DNA of 64,000 nt from Diaphorobacter limosus (GCF_033100095.1 NZ_CP136921.1:2636501-2700500); one strand, 5' to 3'; numbered from the stretch's first letter, positions 54,901 to 62,886 are shown. Made by a program: numbers and translations. The notes: a model not told the origin generated them from the letters alone.

Positions 54901-56233
54901 CGCCCGCCAGCAATGGCGGGCGCGGATTGAAACATATTCGTCTTGGCTGCATTGCGCAGCCATCATGGCATCGCCCGCCAGCAATGGCGGGCGCGGATTG
55001 AAACGCGTTTTCCACCAGCCCACATGCGGCGGGGCCCCAGCATCGCCCGCCAGCAATGGCGGGCGCGGATTGAAACTGGCGGCTTTGGCGGCGGCGGCGG
55101 CGGCGGCGCAGGTGCGAGCATCGCCCGCCAGCAATGGCGGGCGCGGATTGAAACCCGACCGGCGGCACCGGTGGCACCGTGGGCATTAAGCATCGCCCGC
55201 CAGCAATGGCGGGCGCGGATTGAAACCACTACACCGGGGGTTAGGTGCTGGCGCGATGCCGGCGCATCGCCCGCCAGCAATGGCGGGCGCGGATTGAAAC
55301 AGGACGCTGTACCCGCGCCCCTGCATGCATCGCTTGCATCGCCCGCCAGCAATGGCGGGCGCGGATTGAAACCTTCCTCCCCGGTTCGCCCAGGTGAAAT
55401 GCGGCGGGCATCGCCCGCCAGCAATGGCGGGCGCGGATTGAAACTTGGACTCAAACGGCACTCCGTTCGCGCGGAGCAGGCATCGCCCGCCAGCAATGGC
55501 GGGCGCGGATTGAAACCCGTTGTGCACCGTGCATCCAGGCCACGACGGGTGCATCGCCCGCCAGCAATGGCGGGCGCGGATTGAAACTTCATGGACGCGG
55601 CCAGGTTGTCGGCTTCGCTCTGGCATCGCCCGCCAGCAATGGCGGGCGCGGATTGAAACCTCAGGAGGTGACGCAGTAGCCCAAAAATCCCAGGAGCATC
55701 GCCCGCCAGCAATGGCGGGCGCGGATTGAAACCCGAACCGGCGCTACAAGAAAAGCGGCGGGCCATCGGCATCGCCCGCCAGCAATGGCGGGCGCGGATT
55801 GAAACGATGCAAGCGGGGTGAAGCAGGGCTGTCACGCGGCGCATCGCCCGCCAGCAATGGCGGGCGCGGATTGAAACCGTGATCAGCCGCCGACCGCTGT
55901 CCGCGTCGTAGCATCGCCCGCCAGCAATGGCGGGCGCGGATTGAAACGTTCGCCCAGGCGTCCGCCACCGATCGGTTGCGCCGCATCGCCCGCCAGCAAT
56001 GGCGGGCGCGGATTGAAACGTCTGCGGCCTTCGCTGCCTTCTTGAGCGCGTGGCATCGCCCGCCAGCAATGGCGGGCGCGGATTGAAACCGACCGGCTTC
56101 AACGCAACCAGCATCACGCTGTCGGCATCGCCCGCCAGCAATGGCGGGCGCGGATTGAAACCGCGCAGAGAACCCCTGCCCCGCCACCGGCCGCACGCAT
56201 CGCCCGCCAGCAATGGCGGGCGCGGATTGAAAC
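51992..56233 (+). CRISPR. Type I-C CRISPR array, 59 full repeats
   Basis: I count 59 complete 37-bp repeats starting GCATCGCCCGCCAGC and ending GCGGATTGAAAC, with a perfect 9-bp stem CGCCCGCCA/TGGCGGGCG and a GCAA loop. Spacers are about 33-36 nt. The GGATTGAAAC end is the usual type I-C handle, although 37 bp is longer than the 32 bp of many I-C arrays. All repeats, including the last, look identical. One truncated repeat lies at 54406-54426, and one spacer occurs twice (54791-54825 and 55373-55407). The leader side is at 51992. Confidence 0.97.
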
Positions 56234-56249
56234 TCGGCGGCCAGCTGCC

Positions 56250-56424
56250 GCTGCAGCCATGAGCAGGAAATGCTGCGGCAGACGGGCACCCCCCTGAGCT
56301 GCGACACCGTCAAGCAGGGCTCGCCCTACAAACTGGTCATCAAGAAGCCCGCCGGGCTGCACGCACAGCGCAGCGCGCAGCGGCGGCAGTGGCAGGAGGA
56401 TTGGGAGGCGCTGGGGGCAGGTGA
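56250..56424 (+). pseudogene. Direct repeat, right copy (oxygenase 3' fragment)
   Basis: Copy of the last 175 bases of the oxygenase gene (compare 41618-41792), reading CDTVKQGSPYKLVIKKPAGL and on to QEDWEALGAG, but lacking the original stop. Five or six differences lie near its ends. It begins only 16 bases after the last CRISPR repeat. Confidence 0.85.
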
Positions 56425-56439
56425 CGGGGGTGCTGCTGG

Positions 56440-56634
56440 TCAACGCCCCAGCAACCACCCCAGCAGTGCTGCTGCGCCCAACAGCTGCAGCCGGCCTGTA
56501 CCCGCAGGGCGCGCTGCGCGCCCGAACAGTACCCAGGCAATGAAGACCCAGCCGAGCAAGGCCACCAAGCCCATCAAATCCAGCAATCGCAACATCATGT
56601 GCGCTAGTACAGCAACACGGAAATATCGAAACAT
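56440..56634 (-). CDS. Small membrane protein of unknown function
   Basis: Frame of 64 residues with two hydrophobic segments (LDLMGLVALLGWVFIAWVLFG and LQLLGAAALLGWLLG) separated by a short basic loop, which would form a two-helix membrane hairpin. An ATG at 56634 is used; a GTG at 56652 would add six basic residues. The hydrophobic pattern supports a real gene, but it is short and I recognise no family. Confidence 0.45.
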   Translation of the reverse strand: MFRYFRVAVLAHMMLRLLDLMGLVALLGWVFIAWVLFGRAARPAGTGRLQLLGAAALLGWLLGR

Positions 56635-56675
56635 GAAAGCGCGCCTTCGCACCCATGGCGGCGTTGCAAATCCTC

Positions 56676-56695
56676 GCGATAGCTACGGCTATCGC
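56676..56695. repeat. GCGATAGC/GCTATCGC hairpin
   Basis: A perfect 8-bp inverted repeat with a TACG loop, in non-coding DNA between the small membrane-protein gene and jetC. It could be a terminator stem or part of a dispersed repeat. Confidence 0.55.
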
Positions 56696-56819
56696 TGCGG
56701 TTTGCGCCTTGCCCTGGGCGCGAATCCATCGCTTTCATCTTGTTCCGATACCTCCGTGTCGCTGTACTAGCGTAGTACCTGCATGAACAGCTTCGGTGCC
56801 GTGGTCTTCAACCGTCACT

Positions 56820-56906
56820 TGAATGGTGCGCCTGAAGTTCAGGGACGGATTCAAACGCCAATTTCCTGAACATGCCCAATGGATACCGATGTGGCATCGC
56901 CCGCCA
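56820..56906 (+). CRISPR. Possible degenerate CRISPR unit at the jetC border
   Basis: GCATCGCCCGCCA at 56894-56906 is identical to the first 13 bases of the CRISPR repeat. Thirty-seven bases upstream CGGATTCAAAC (56846-56856) matches the last 11 bases of the repeat with one change. The spacing equals one spacer. The sequence breaks off 2 bp before the jetC stop codon. Confidence 0.4.
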
Positions 56907-56908
56907 AC

Positions 56909-59900
56909 TCACCGCCCCGCTGCCCGCGCCGCAATCTCCTCCCACCCCATGTTCGCCAGCAGCGCCTGGGCGCCGCGGCGGTGCACCAGCACGGCGCTGC
57001 GGGTGTGCTGGCGCAGCAGGCGCAGCTCTTTGTTGGGGGTGACGAAGAGGGCGTGCAGGCCGAATTCCTGCAGCGCCTGGATGATGCGCGCGGCCACGGC
57101 CTGGGAGCTTTTGGAGAAGGCCTCGTCCAGCACGATGGTGCAGAACAGCGGCTGGCTGCGCCCGGGCGGGCACAGCGCGTAGCTCAGCGACGCGGTGAGC
57201 ACGTAGCTGGCGATGATTTCCTTCTCGCCGCCGCTGCCGCCCTGTGAGCCGGTGCGGCGCTCCAGCACCTGGCCCGTGGCGCGGTCGAGTACGTGGACGG
57301 CGAACTGCAGGCGGTAGCGTGCGTCCAGCAGGGCCTGGGCGGCCTTGGTGCGGCGGTTGCTGGCGTGCTCGCTCAGCAGCTCGACCATGGCGCGCAGGGC
57401 CTGGTAGTGGCGCTGGCCGCCGTCGTACTGCAGGCGTTCGCTGCGCAGCTGGGCGCGCGCCTGGTGCAGCTGCTGCAGGCTGGGGTGCAGCACGGGCTGG
57501 GGCACCAGCTGCAGGTAGCGGCCGCTGTGAAAGTCCACCCGCGCCAGGGTCTGGTTGAGCTGGTCTATGCGCTCGGTGATCTCGGCCACCTGCGCCTCTA
57601 TGCCGGACAGCAGCGTGCTCACGCCCTGGTCGGAGGCCTGGTTCAAATAGTCCTGGAAGCGCGCGCGCTTGGCGGGCAGGTCTTCCTCCTGCAGCCGCTG
57701 CAGGCGCTGCAGGTAATGCGCCAAGGCTTCGACCTCTTGCGGGTGATCAGTGAGTGCGCCGCGGTCTTCCCTTTGCGCCGCCGCCATCTGCCGGATGATG
57801 TCCTTGTGCAGCAGGGCCAGCCTGTGGCCCAGCCTGTCCAGGCGCTCGCTGGCGCTGGCCAGGGCCTGGCGCTCTTGCGTGGCGAGTTCTTCGCAGGCGG
57901 TGCCCGGCGGGCACAGGGCGGCCAGGGGGCCATGCAGCGTGTCCAGACCGGGCGGAGCCGGGGTGGCGGCCAGGCGCTCGCGGCACAGGCGCTCTTGCGT
58001 CTGGGCGCTGGCCTGGCGTTCCTGCCAGGTGGCCTGGGCGGTTTGCAGCCGCAGCAGCGCCTGGGCCTGGGCCTGGCTGTGCTGCTGCGCGGCCTGCCAG
58101 GCGGCCTGCGCCTGGACGGTGCCGGACTGCGGATCGAGCAGCGCGGCCAGCCGGGTTTGCAGCTGCTGCAGCTCGGCCTGGGCGCCGGCCTGGTCGATGT
58201 CGCTCCAGTGCAGGGCCAACAGGGTGTGCCAGCTTTGGGTCTTTTGGGCCTCTAGCGCTTGTCTGGATTGCGCCAGCAGCTTCTGTTTTTGTAGTGTTTC
58301 CCAATGGCCTTGCTCGGCCTGCAGGCGTTCTTGCAGCTGCGCCAGGCGGTCGCGGTTGTCAAAGCCGGTCATCCAGTCCTGGTCTATGCGGCGCTGGTCC
58401 TGCTTGTCGAAATGCTGGGGGCGGCCGGACATCAGGCCCTCTCGCGTCATGGCGTGGGGCGTGGTCTGCAGGGCCTCGGTGCTGGCCACGCAGTGGCGAT
58501 CCTGCTCGGCCAGCAGCTGGCGCAGCGCGCCCTGGTGGGCGTGGGGCTTCAGGGTCAGCAGCTGGGCAAAGCCGTCGTCCCAGAAGCGGGCCGGGCTGGC
58601 CGGGGCGCGCACCTCCAGCAGGCGCACATGCAGGCGGTTGTGGCGCTGATTCACCCAGGCCAGCGCGGCCTGCATGGCTTGCGGCGGCACCAGCAGGCGC
58701 AGGCGCTGCGCGCCCAGGGCGCGTTCTATGGCGCCGCGCCAGGCCTGGTGGGCGGCGGGCACCTCGACCAGTTCGGCGACGAAGGGCAGGGCGTCGGGCG
58801 CCAGCCGCAGCTGCTCGGCCAGCTGGGCGCGGAACTGGGTGAAGTCCGGCGGCAGGTTGGAGCCCGGCCGCTGGCGCACGGCGGTGATTTCGTCCTGCAG
58901 TTGCGCCAGCGCGGCGTGGGCGTTGCGCTCCTGCGCCACGGCGTCTTCCAGCGCCTCTTGCAGCGCGGCCGCCTGGTTTTGCAATTGCGCCAGCGCGGGC
59001 GCGGCCTGGGCCTGCAGCTGTGCCAGTTGCGCAGCGCCAAAGGGCTGGGCGACGGGTAGGTCAATCTGCCCGGCCAGCTGCTGGAACTGCGCCCAGTGCT
59101 GCGCGCGCTGGCGGCACTGGTCTTGCTGGGTGGCGATGCTGCGGCGCAGCAGCTCTATATCGCCGCCGCCGGCGCGCAGATAGGCTTCGAGCAGGGTTTG
59201 CTCCTGCTGGCGCGCCTGCTCCAGTTGCTGCTCCTGGGCGCTGATGCGCTGCGCCTGCGCGTTCAGCTGTTGCTGCAGATCGGCGCAGCGCGCCGCCCAT
59301 TGCTGCTGGCCCAGGCGCGCGCACCAGTGCGGCAGGGCGGCGTGCAGCAGGCGCTGGTCTTGCAGAGCCTGCTGCTGGCGCGCCTCTTGCTGCGCCAGCT
59401 CGCGCAGCGGCAGCAGGGCCAGGCATTGGCGGTTGGCCAGCTCCAGCTCGGCGTGGATGGCGGCCAGCTCGTCAAAACTGTCGGCCACCCGCAGGGCGTC
59501 GTCAAAGGCGCTGTGGTCGTCGAGCACCAAGTCGCGAAAGATCTCGTCGATGCTGTTGAGCTGCTTCAGCCCGGCCGCGCGGTTGAGCAGGGTGAAGGCG
59601 TTGGGCCCGATCTCGAAAAAGCGCTGCACCCGCGCCAGGTAGGCGCTTTTGCTGCTGAACATCTCCAGGCCGTCGCTGTTCTTCACCAGGCGGCTCAGGG
59701 CGCGCGCGCCGCCGCTGTGGTGCTCCTCCAGCCACAGGTCCAGGCTGTGGCCGCCGCCCTGGGCAAAGAACCAGCGCCGCCCCATGTCGGCCTGGGCGCT
59801 GCTGCTGCCGTCCAGCCACAGGATGGCGCCGAGCCAGATGTCGCCCGCGCCGTCGTCGTCCGCACCGCGCAGCTGCGCCGCCAGGCCGGTCACGCAGCGG

Positions 59901-60190
59901 CCCTGGCGCGCCAGGTGGGCGCTGCCCTCGGCCTCGTGGCCCGGGCCGCTGGCGCCGCGCAGGTAGGACACCAGGTCGCGGTCGCTCTCGTGCCCGCCGG
60001 TGGAGGCCAGGTTGTAGCGCGGGTGCTGGCAGAGCAGCGTCATCAGCGCGTCGATCAGCGTGGTCTTGCCGCTGCCCGTGGGGCCGATGATGGCGCTGTT
60101 GTCCGGCGAGATGCTGGCCTGGTGGCGCCCGGCAAAGGCGCCCCAGTTGTACAGGTGCAGGGCGTGCAGGCGGTAGCTGGCGCTGCTCAT
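56909..60190 (-). CDS. jetC: Wadjet JetC-like SMC/MukB-type ATPase
   Basis: Protein of 1093 residues. The N-terminal head has LYNWGAFAGRH and Walker A IGPTGSGKTTLIDAL; the C-terminal head has the ABC signature GSGGEKEIIASYVL and Walker B FCTIVLDEAFSKSS. Between them is a long, glutamine- and alanine-rich coiled coil (about 290-870) with a hinge-like interruption around 480-560. In Wadjet, JetC dimerises through such heads and, with JetA and JetB, extrudes DNA loops on plasmids. Coupled to jetB by an ATGA overlap at 60187-60190. One copy of the dispersed repeat appears to lie inside the coding sequence. Confidence 0.88.
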   Translation of the reverse strand: MSSASYRLHALHLYNWGAFAGRHQASISPDNSAIIGPTGSGKTTLIDALMTLLCQHPRYNLASTGGHESDRDLVSYLRGASGPGHEAEGSAHLARQGRCVTGLAAQLRGADDDGAGDIWLGAILWLDGSSSAQADMGRRWFFAQGGGHSLDLWLEEHHSGGARALSRLVKNSDGLEMFSSKSAYLARVQRFFEIGPNAFTLLNRAAGLKQLNSIDEIFRDLVLDDHSAFDDALRVADSFDELAAIHAELELANRQCLALLPLRELAQQEARQQQALQDQRLLHAALPHWCARLGQQQWAARCADLQQQLNAQAQRISAQEQQLEQARQQEQTLLEAYLRAGGGDIELLRRSIATQQDQCRQRAQHWAQFQQLAGQIDLPVAQPFGAAQLAQLQAQAAPALAQLQNQAAALQEALEDAVAQERNAHAALAQLQDEITAVRQRPGSNLPPDFTQFRAQLAEQLRLAPDALPFVAELVEVPAAHQAWRGAIERALGAQRLRLLVPPQAMQAALAWVNQRHNRLHVRLLEVRAPASPARFWDDGFAQLLTLKPHAHQGALRQLLAEQDRHCVASTEALQTTPHAMTREGLMSGRPQHFDKQDQRRIDQDWMTGFDNRDRLAQLQERLQAEQGHWETLQKQKLLAQSRQALEAQKTQSWHTLLALHWSDIDQAGAQAELQQLQTRLAALLDPQSGTVQAQAAWQAAQQHSQAQAQALLRLQTAQATWQERQASAQTQERLCRERLAATPAPPGLDTLHGPLAALCPPGTACEELATQERQALASASERLDRLGHRLALLHKDIIRQMAAAQREDRGALTDHPQEVEALAHYLQRLQRLQEEDLPAKRARFQDYLNQASDQGVSTLLSGIEAQVAEITERIDQLNQTLARVDFHSGRYLQLVPQPVLHPSLQQLHQARAQLRSERLQYDGGQRHYQALRAMVELLSEHASNRRTKAAQALLDARYRLQFAVHVLDRATGQVLERRTGSQGGSGGEKEIIASYVLTASLSYALCPPGRSQPLFCTIVLDEAFSKSSQAVAARIIQALQEFGLHALFVTPNKELRLLRQHTRSAVLVHRRGAQALLANMGWEEIAARAAGR
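58241..58295 (-). repeat. Dispersed-repeat-like sequence inside jetC
   Basis: CTTTTGGGCCTCTAGCGCTT, eight bases, GCGCCAGCAGCTTCTGTTTT then TGTAG follows the reverse-orientation consensus of the intergenic repeat closely. It is read through in the coiled-coil region of jetC. Confidence 0.4.
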
Positions 60191-60903
60191 GTTGCGTTGC
60201 CTGTACTGTCCGCACTCAGGGCGCGCAGCTGCGTCAGCAGGGCCTGCAGGTTCTCGGGGTTGGCCAGGTGGGCGATCATGGGGCGGATGGTGATGCGCTC
60301 CTGCGCGTCCACGTCCGACACCACGCCGTGGCCGCGCAAATGCTCCAGCAGCGCGGACAGGCGCTTGCGCTCCTGCATGTCGCTGCCGGTGCTGCCCAGG
60401 TAAATCTCCAGCTGCGGCAGCAGGCTGTCCACGGCGATCTGCACCGGGCGGCCGATGCCGCCCTCCTGCTCGCGCTGCAAAAACTCGCGCCGCAGAATCG
60501 CCAGCAGCAGCGACTGCTCCAGCGTCAGGCGCTGGCGGCGCACCAGGGGGTGGGTCCATTCATCATCGTCCTCGGCCTCGCCGGCCTGCCAGCCGGGCGC
60601 CACCGTCACATAGGCCAGGCCGCGCAGGTCGTCCACGCGCACCTGCAGGTCCAGCGGCTCCAAGAGCGCGTTGACGCGCGCCGTGTCGATGGCGATGTGG
60701 CGAAACAGCTGCGGCTTGCTGGCTTGCTCCAGCAGGCCCATTTTCAAGAGCTCTTGCAGGGCGCGGCGCAGGGGCTGGGGGGTGGCGGGGACGGCTTCTG
60801 GCGCGGGTTCGGGCGGCGGCTCGGGGGCTGGCTGCGCATCCACGGCGGGGCTGGCCTGCGGCGCGGCGGCCCATTGGTCGAAGAGGTCGGGGGCGGTGGG
60901 CAT
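60187..60903 (-). CDS. jetB: Wadjet JetB-like protein (DUF4194)
   Basis: Protein of 238 residues. After a low-complexity N-terminus (about 1-45) come LQELLKMGLLEQASKPQLFRHI, LRGLAYVTVAP and LLLAILRREFLQREQEGG, then DMQERKRLSALLEHLRGHGVVSD, the winged-helix, MukE-like region of DUF4194. JetB bridges the JetA kleisin and JetC heads. The expected jetA (DUF3375) upstream is absent; the next genes are toxin-antitoxin pairs. No clear ribosome-binding site precedes the ATG at 60903. Confidence 0.82.
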   Translation of the reverse strand: MPTAPDLFDQWAAAPQASPAVDAQPAPEPPPEPAPEAVPATPQPLRRALQELLKMGLLEQASKPQLFRHIAIDTARVNALLEPLDLQVRVDDLRGLAYVTVAPGWQAGEAEDDDEWTHPLVRRQRLTLEQSLLLAILRREFLQREQEGGIGRPVQIAVDSLLPQLEIYLGSTGSDMQERKRLSALLEHLRGHGVVSDVDAQERITIRPMIAHLANPENLQALLTQLRALSADSTGNAT

Positions 60904-60904
60904 T

Positions 60905-60962
60905 TGCTATTGAATAAAGAGCTGTTTGCGCAGAGTGGTTGCACGGTACAACTGGTTTTCGC
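60905..60962 (+). repeat. Degenerate dispersed repeat upstream of jetB
   Basis: ATTGAATAAAGAGCTGTTTG followed by CGCAG and TACAACTGGTTTTCGCC resembles one half of the dispersed repeat. The second stem arm is not preserved. Confidence 0.35.
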
Positions 60963-60989
60963 CCTTGGGTAGCAACATGTTGTGCTGCG

Positions 60990-61367
60990 TCAATGACTTT
61001 GCCACAGCGCCTGAAAATCAAACGAGAGCTGCCGCTGGTGGCGGATGGAGAGCAGGTACACCGTGCCCCCGATGCGCGCATACAACAGCAGGTAATGCGC
61101 CATCACGTACTCGCGCAGCTCGCCGTCGGTGGCGAGTGCGCCCAGTTGCTGGGTCAAGCGTGCGATGCCATTGGCCACCTCGACCGAGCGCACCGGCCGT
61201 TCGAGAAACAAGCGCCCCATGCCTGGAAAGCGCTCCAGATTCGGGATGGTGGTACGCGCCAACTCATCGAGCAGAGCATCGAAGGCCTGGGGAGCCTCTG
61301 CCTCGATCAAGAAGGCTTCGATATCGGCGAGGTTGCGTTCAAAGTTGGCAGTGAGCTTGACGGTCAC
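60990..61367 (-). CDS. RelE/ParE-family toxin
   Basis: Protein of 125 residues starting MTVKLTANFERNLADIEAFL, with TTIPNLERFPGMGRLF and a C-terminal YLLLYARIGGTVYLLSIRHQRQLSFDF, the fold order of RelE/ParE toxins. It lies 16 bp downstream of a Phd/YefM-like antitoxin gene. The target (ribosome-bound mRNA or gyrase) cannot be told from sequence alone. Confidence 0.8.
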   Translation of the reverse strand: MTVKLTANFERNLADIEAFLIEAEAPQAFDALLDELARTTIPNLERFPGMGRLFLERPVRSVEVANGIARLTQQLGALATDGELREYVMAHYLLLYARIGGTVYLLSIRHQRQLSFDFQALWQSH

Positions 61368-61383
61368 GGTGCAAGGCAGTCAG

Positions 61384-61698
61384 TCAGTCAACAGCCTTGC
61401 CACCCCGATGGGTCGCGCGGCGGCGCTGCATGGCCGCCAAGGTGGCGCGTGCGTCCTTCACCTTGCCCGCAGCCACATCGGCCAAACCCTGGCTGGCATC
61501 GGCGATCAGCAGCAGGTGAATGCGCTCGCGTTCGAGCTGGTGGTAGTAGTCCAGCCGCCCCGCGTCGATCAGGGCAACGTAGCTTTCGCCATTCTTGGTA
61601 ATGATCTTCTCGGCGCCAGCCCGCACCTGGTCGGCCAGTTCCGACAGGGTGGCTCTGGCTTGGGAGAGCGGGATCACGTCAGCGGCGGAGATGGCCAT
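61384..61698 (-). CDS. Phd/YefM-type antitoxin
   Basis: Protein of 104 residues with an N-terminal DNA-binding region VIPLSQARATLSELADQVRAGAEKIITKNGESYVALIDA, typical of Phd/YefM, and a charged C-terminal tail that would bind the toxin. AAGGAGGCTCCC precedes the ATG. A near-perfect palindrome upstream is a candidate operator. First gene of the pair. Confidence 0.8.
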   Translation of the reverse strand: MAISAADVIPLSQARATLSELADQVRAGAEKIITKNGESYVALIDAGRLDYYHQLERERIHLLLIADASQGLADVAAGKVKDARATLAAMQRRRATHRGGKAVD

Positions 61699-61719
61699 GG
61701 GAGCCTCCTTGGCGTGTTT

Positions 61720-61743
61720 TGATGTACGGAATTCTGTACATCA
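61720..61743 (-). promoter_or_regulatory. Palindromic operator of the first toxin-antitoxin pair
   Basis: TGATGTAC and GTACATCA flank GGAATTCT, a 24-bp inverted repeat with 11 of 12 bases paired. It lies 22 bp upstream of the antitoxin start, the expected position for autorepression. Confidence 0.7.
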
Positions 61744-61835
61744 TATGCGCAAGGCTGTCGCTGTTGGAAATGACTGCGAGTTCACGGCTCGGGGTGTGCC
61801 TTGCCAGCACAGTGTGTGGCGAAGGCGCAGCGCGA

Positions 61836-62144
61836 TCAGTGGTAGTCGCTCTCTCGCTGATGGCGCAGCGCCAGCACCGTCACGGTTTGGGCGTCGTCGA
61901 TTTCAAACAGTGCGACATAGCCGGCCGCTCCAAACGGGATGACCAACTCCCGCAAAAAAGGTGAGTCAGCCGTGGCCTTGCGGCAGGTAAAGGGCAGGCG
62001 CTCCAGCGTGGCAATGCCCGCGCGAATTGTCTCCAGCGCACGCTCGGCCAAGGCCCAGTCTGCGGCATCCCTGTCAAGGATGAATTCATACAGCCTGACC
62101 AGATCGGCCTCGGCTTCCTGTGTAAAGCGAACCCGGTAGGTCAT
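61836..62144 (-). CDS. Second RelE/ParE-family toxin
   Basis: Protein of 102 residues, MTYRVRFTQEAEADLVRLYEFILDRD.. AERALETIRAGIATLERLPFTCR.. RELVIPFGAAGYVALFEIDDAQTVTVLALRHQRE, a good ParE/RelE match including the final beta strands. It overlaps the antitoxin stop by ATGA (62141-62144). Confidence 0.85.
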   Translation of the reverse strand: MTYRVRFTQEAEADLVRLYEFILDRDAADWALAERALETIRAGIATLERLPFTCRKATADSPFLRELVIPFGAAGYVALFEIDDAQTVTVLALRHQRESDYH

Positions 62145-62416
62145 GCGGTGGTTGGGCCGGACTTGGCGCGATCAAGCATCTCCTGAAGCCTGTCCAGCAC
62201 GGCGCCAGCCTCCACATACTGCCCGCTCTGCCGCGCCTGGTCGCGCGCCTTCAAGCCACGGGTGATGAACTCTTGATCCGCCAGACGGCAGGCGATGGTT
62301 TGCCGAATCGCCTGTTCTACGAAGCCCGACAGACTTTCTCCATCGCGCAAAACACTTTCCGCGGCCAGACGCAGCTGCGGGTCAACCCGCAAAGATGGGA
62401 TGGTGGAGGTTTTCAT
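62141..62416 (-). CDS. Antitoxin of the second pair (ribbon-helix-helix type)
   Basis: Protein of 91 residues, MKTSTIPSLRVDPQLRLAAESVLRDGESLSGFVEQAIRQTIACRL, a short beta strand followed by two helices as in ribbon-helix-helix antitoxins of the YlcI/ParD-like type, then a basic helical tail. The ATG at 62416 is preferred to one at 62458. Confidence 0.75.
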   Translation of the reverse strand: MKTSTIPSLRVDPQLRLAAESVLRDGESLSGFVEQAIRQTIACRLADQEFITRGLKARDQARQSGQYVEAGAVLDRLQEMLDRAKSGPTTA

Positions 62417-62625
62417 GAAAAGGCTCCGTGCGTTGCAATTGCGATGCAGTGTGCCCATGTTTCAACCGCTGCGCAAGCGGTAAGGGAAAGGGCGAGAGTG
62501 ACGACAAACTTGCGGTACCGCCCTTTGGTTCGCGCCCCCTCATCCCGCAACCCAGGGGTTTACAAAAGATGTTCATAAGCCACATTTGAGGTGCCAGCTG
62601 AAAATAATGACGCCCACAAGCCACA

Positions 62626-62886
62626 ATGACCACCCTCTCTGACGTTGCCCTACTGCTGCGCACTGCCCGCAAGCAAGCGCGCCTGACCCAGGCTGAACTG
62701 GCCGAGCGCGCCGGCGTGGCGCGCACCACCGTGGCGCGCATGGAAAACCCCTCCAAGGGCGACATGAGTGTTTCCGCCCTGGTGCGACTGTTGGAGGCCG
62801 CCGGCTGCGACCTGAAAGTGGTGCCCGTGGGCCATCAGCGCACGGTGGAAGAGATTCTGGCCGAGCAGCGCCGGGGGGATACGTGA
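62626..62886 (+). CDS. XRE-family helix-turn-helix regulator
   Basis: Protein of 86 residues with LLLRTARKQARLTQAELAERAGVARTTVARMENPSKGDMSVSALVRLLEAAGCDLKVV, an XRE helix-turn-helix of the HipB-like type. No HipA-like toxin follows, so it is either an orphan antitoxin or a stand-alone regulator. The next gene begins 73 bp downstream in the same direction. Confidence 0.85.
   Translation: MTTLSDVALLLRTARKQARLTQAELAERAGVARTTVARMENPSKGDMSVSALVRLLEAAGCDLKVVPVGHQRTVEEILAEQRRGDT

Noticed and set aside
41793-56249. The CRISPR-Cas island as a transposon or integrative element with its own recombinase
   Set aside because: No integrase, att-type tRNA site or terminal inverted repeats were found. Only the direct repeat of the oxygenase 3' end flanks it, and the IS630 element belongs to a later insertion into cas5c.
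51999-56313. Many long open frames across the array, encoding repeated RQQWRARIET or ASPASNGGRGLK-like peptides
   Set aside because: They are the translated CRISPR repeat. Repeat plus spacer is often about 72 nt, a multiple of three, so frames stay open by geometry; there is no start signal or independent coding evidence.
62417-62625. A small gene between the second antitoxin and the XRE regulator
   Set aside because: Short frames exist on both strands, but none has a credible start signal or recognisable composition; the stretch is probably the regulatory region of the two divergent units.
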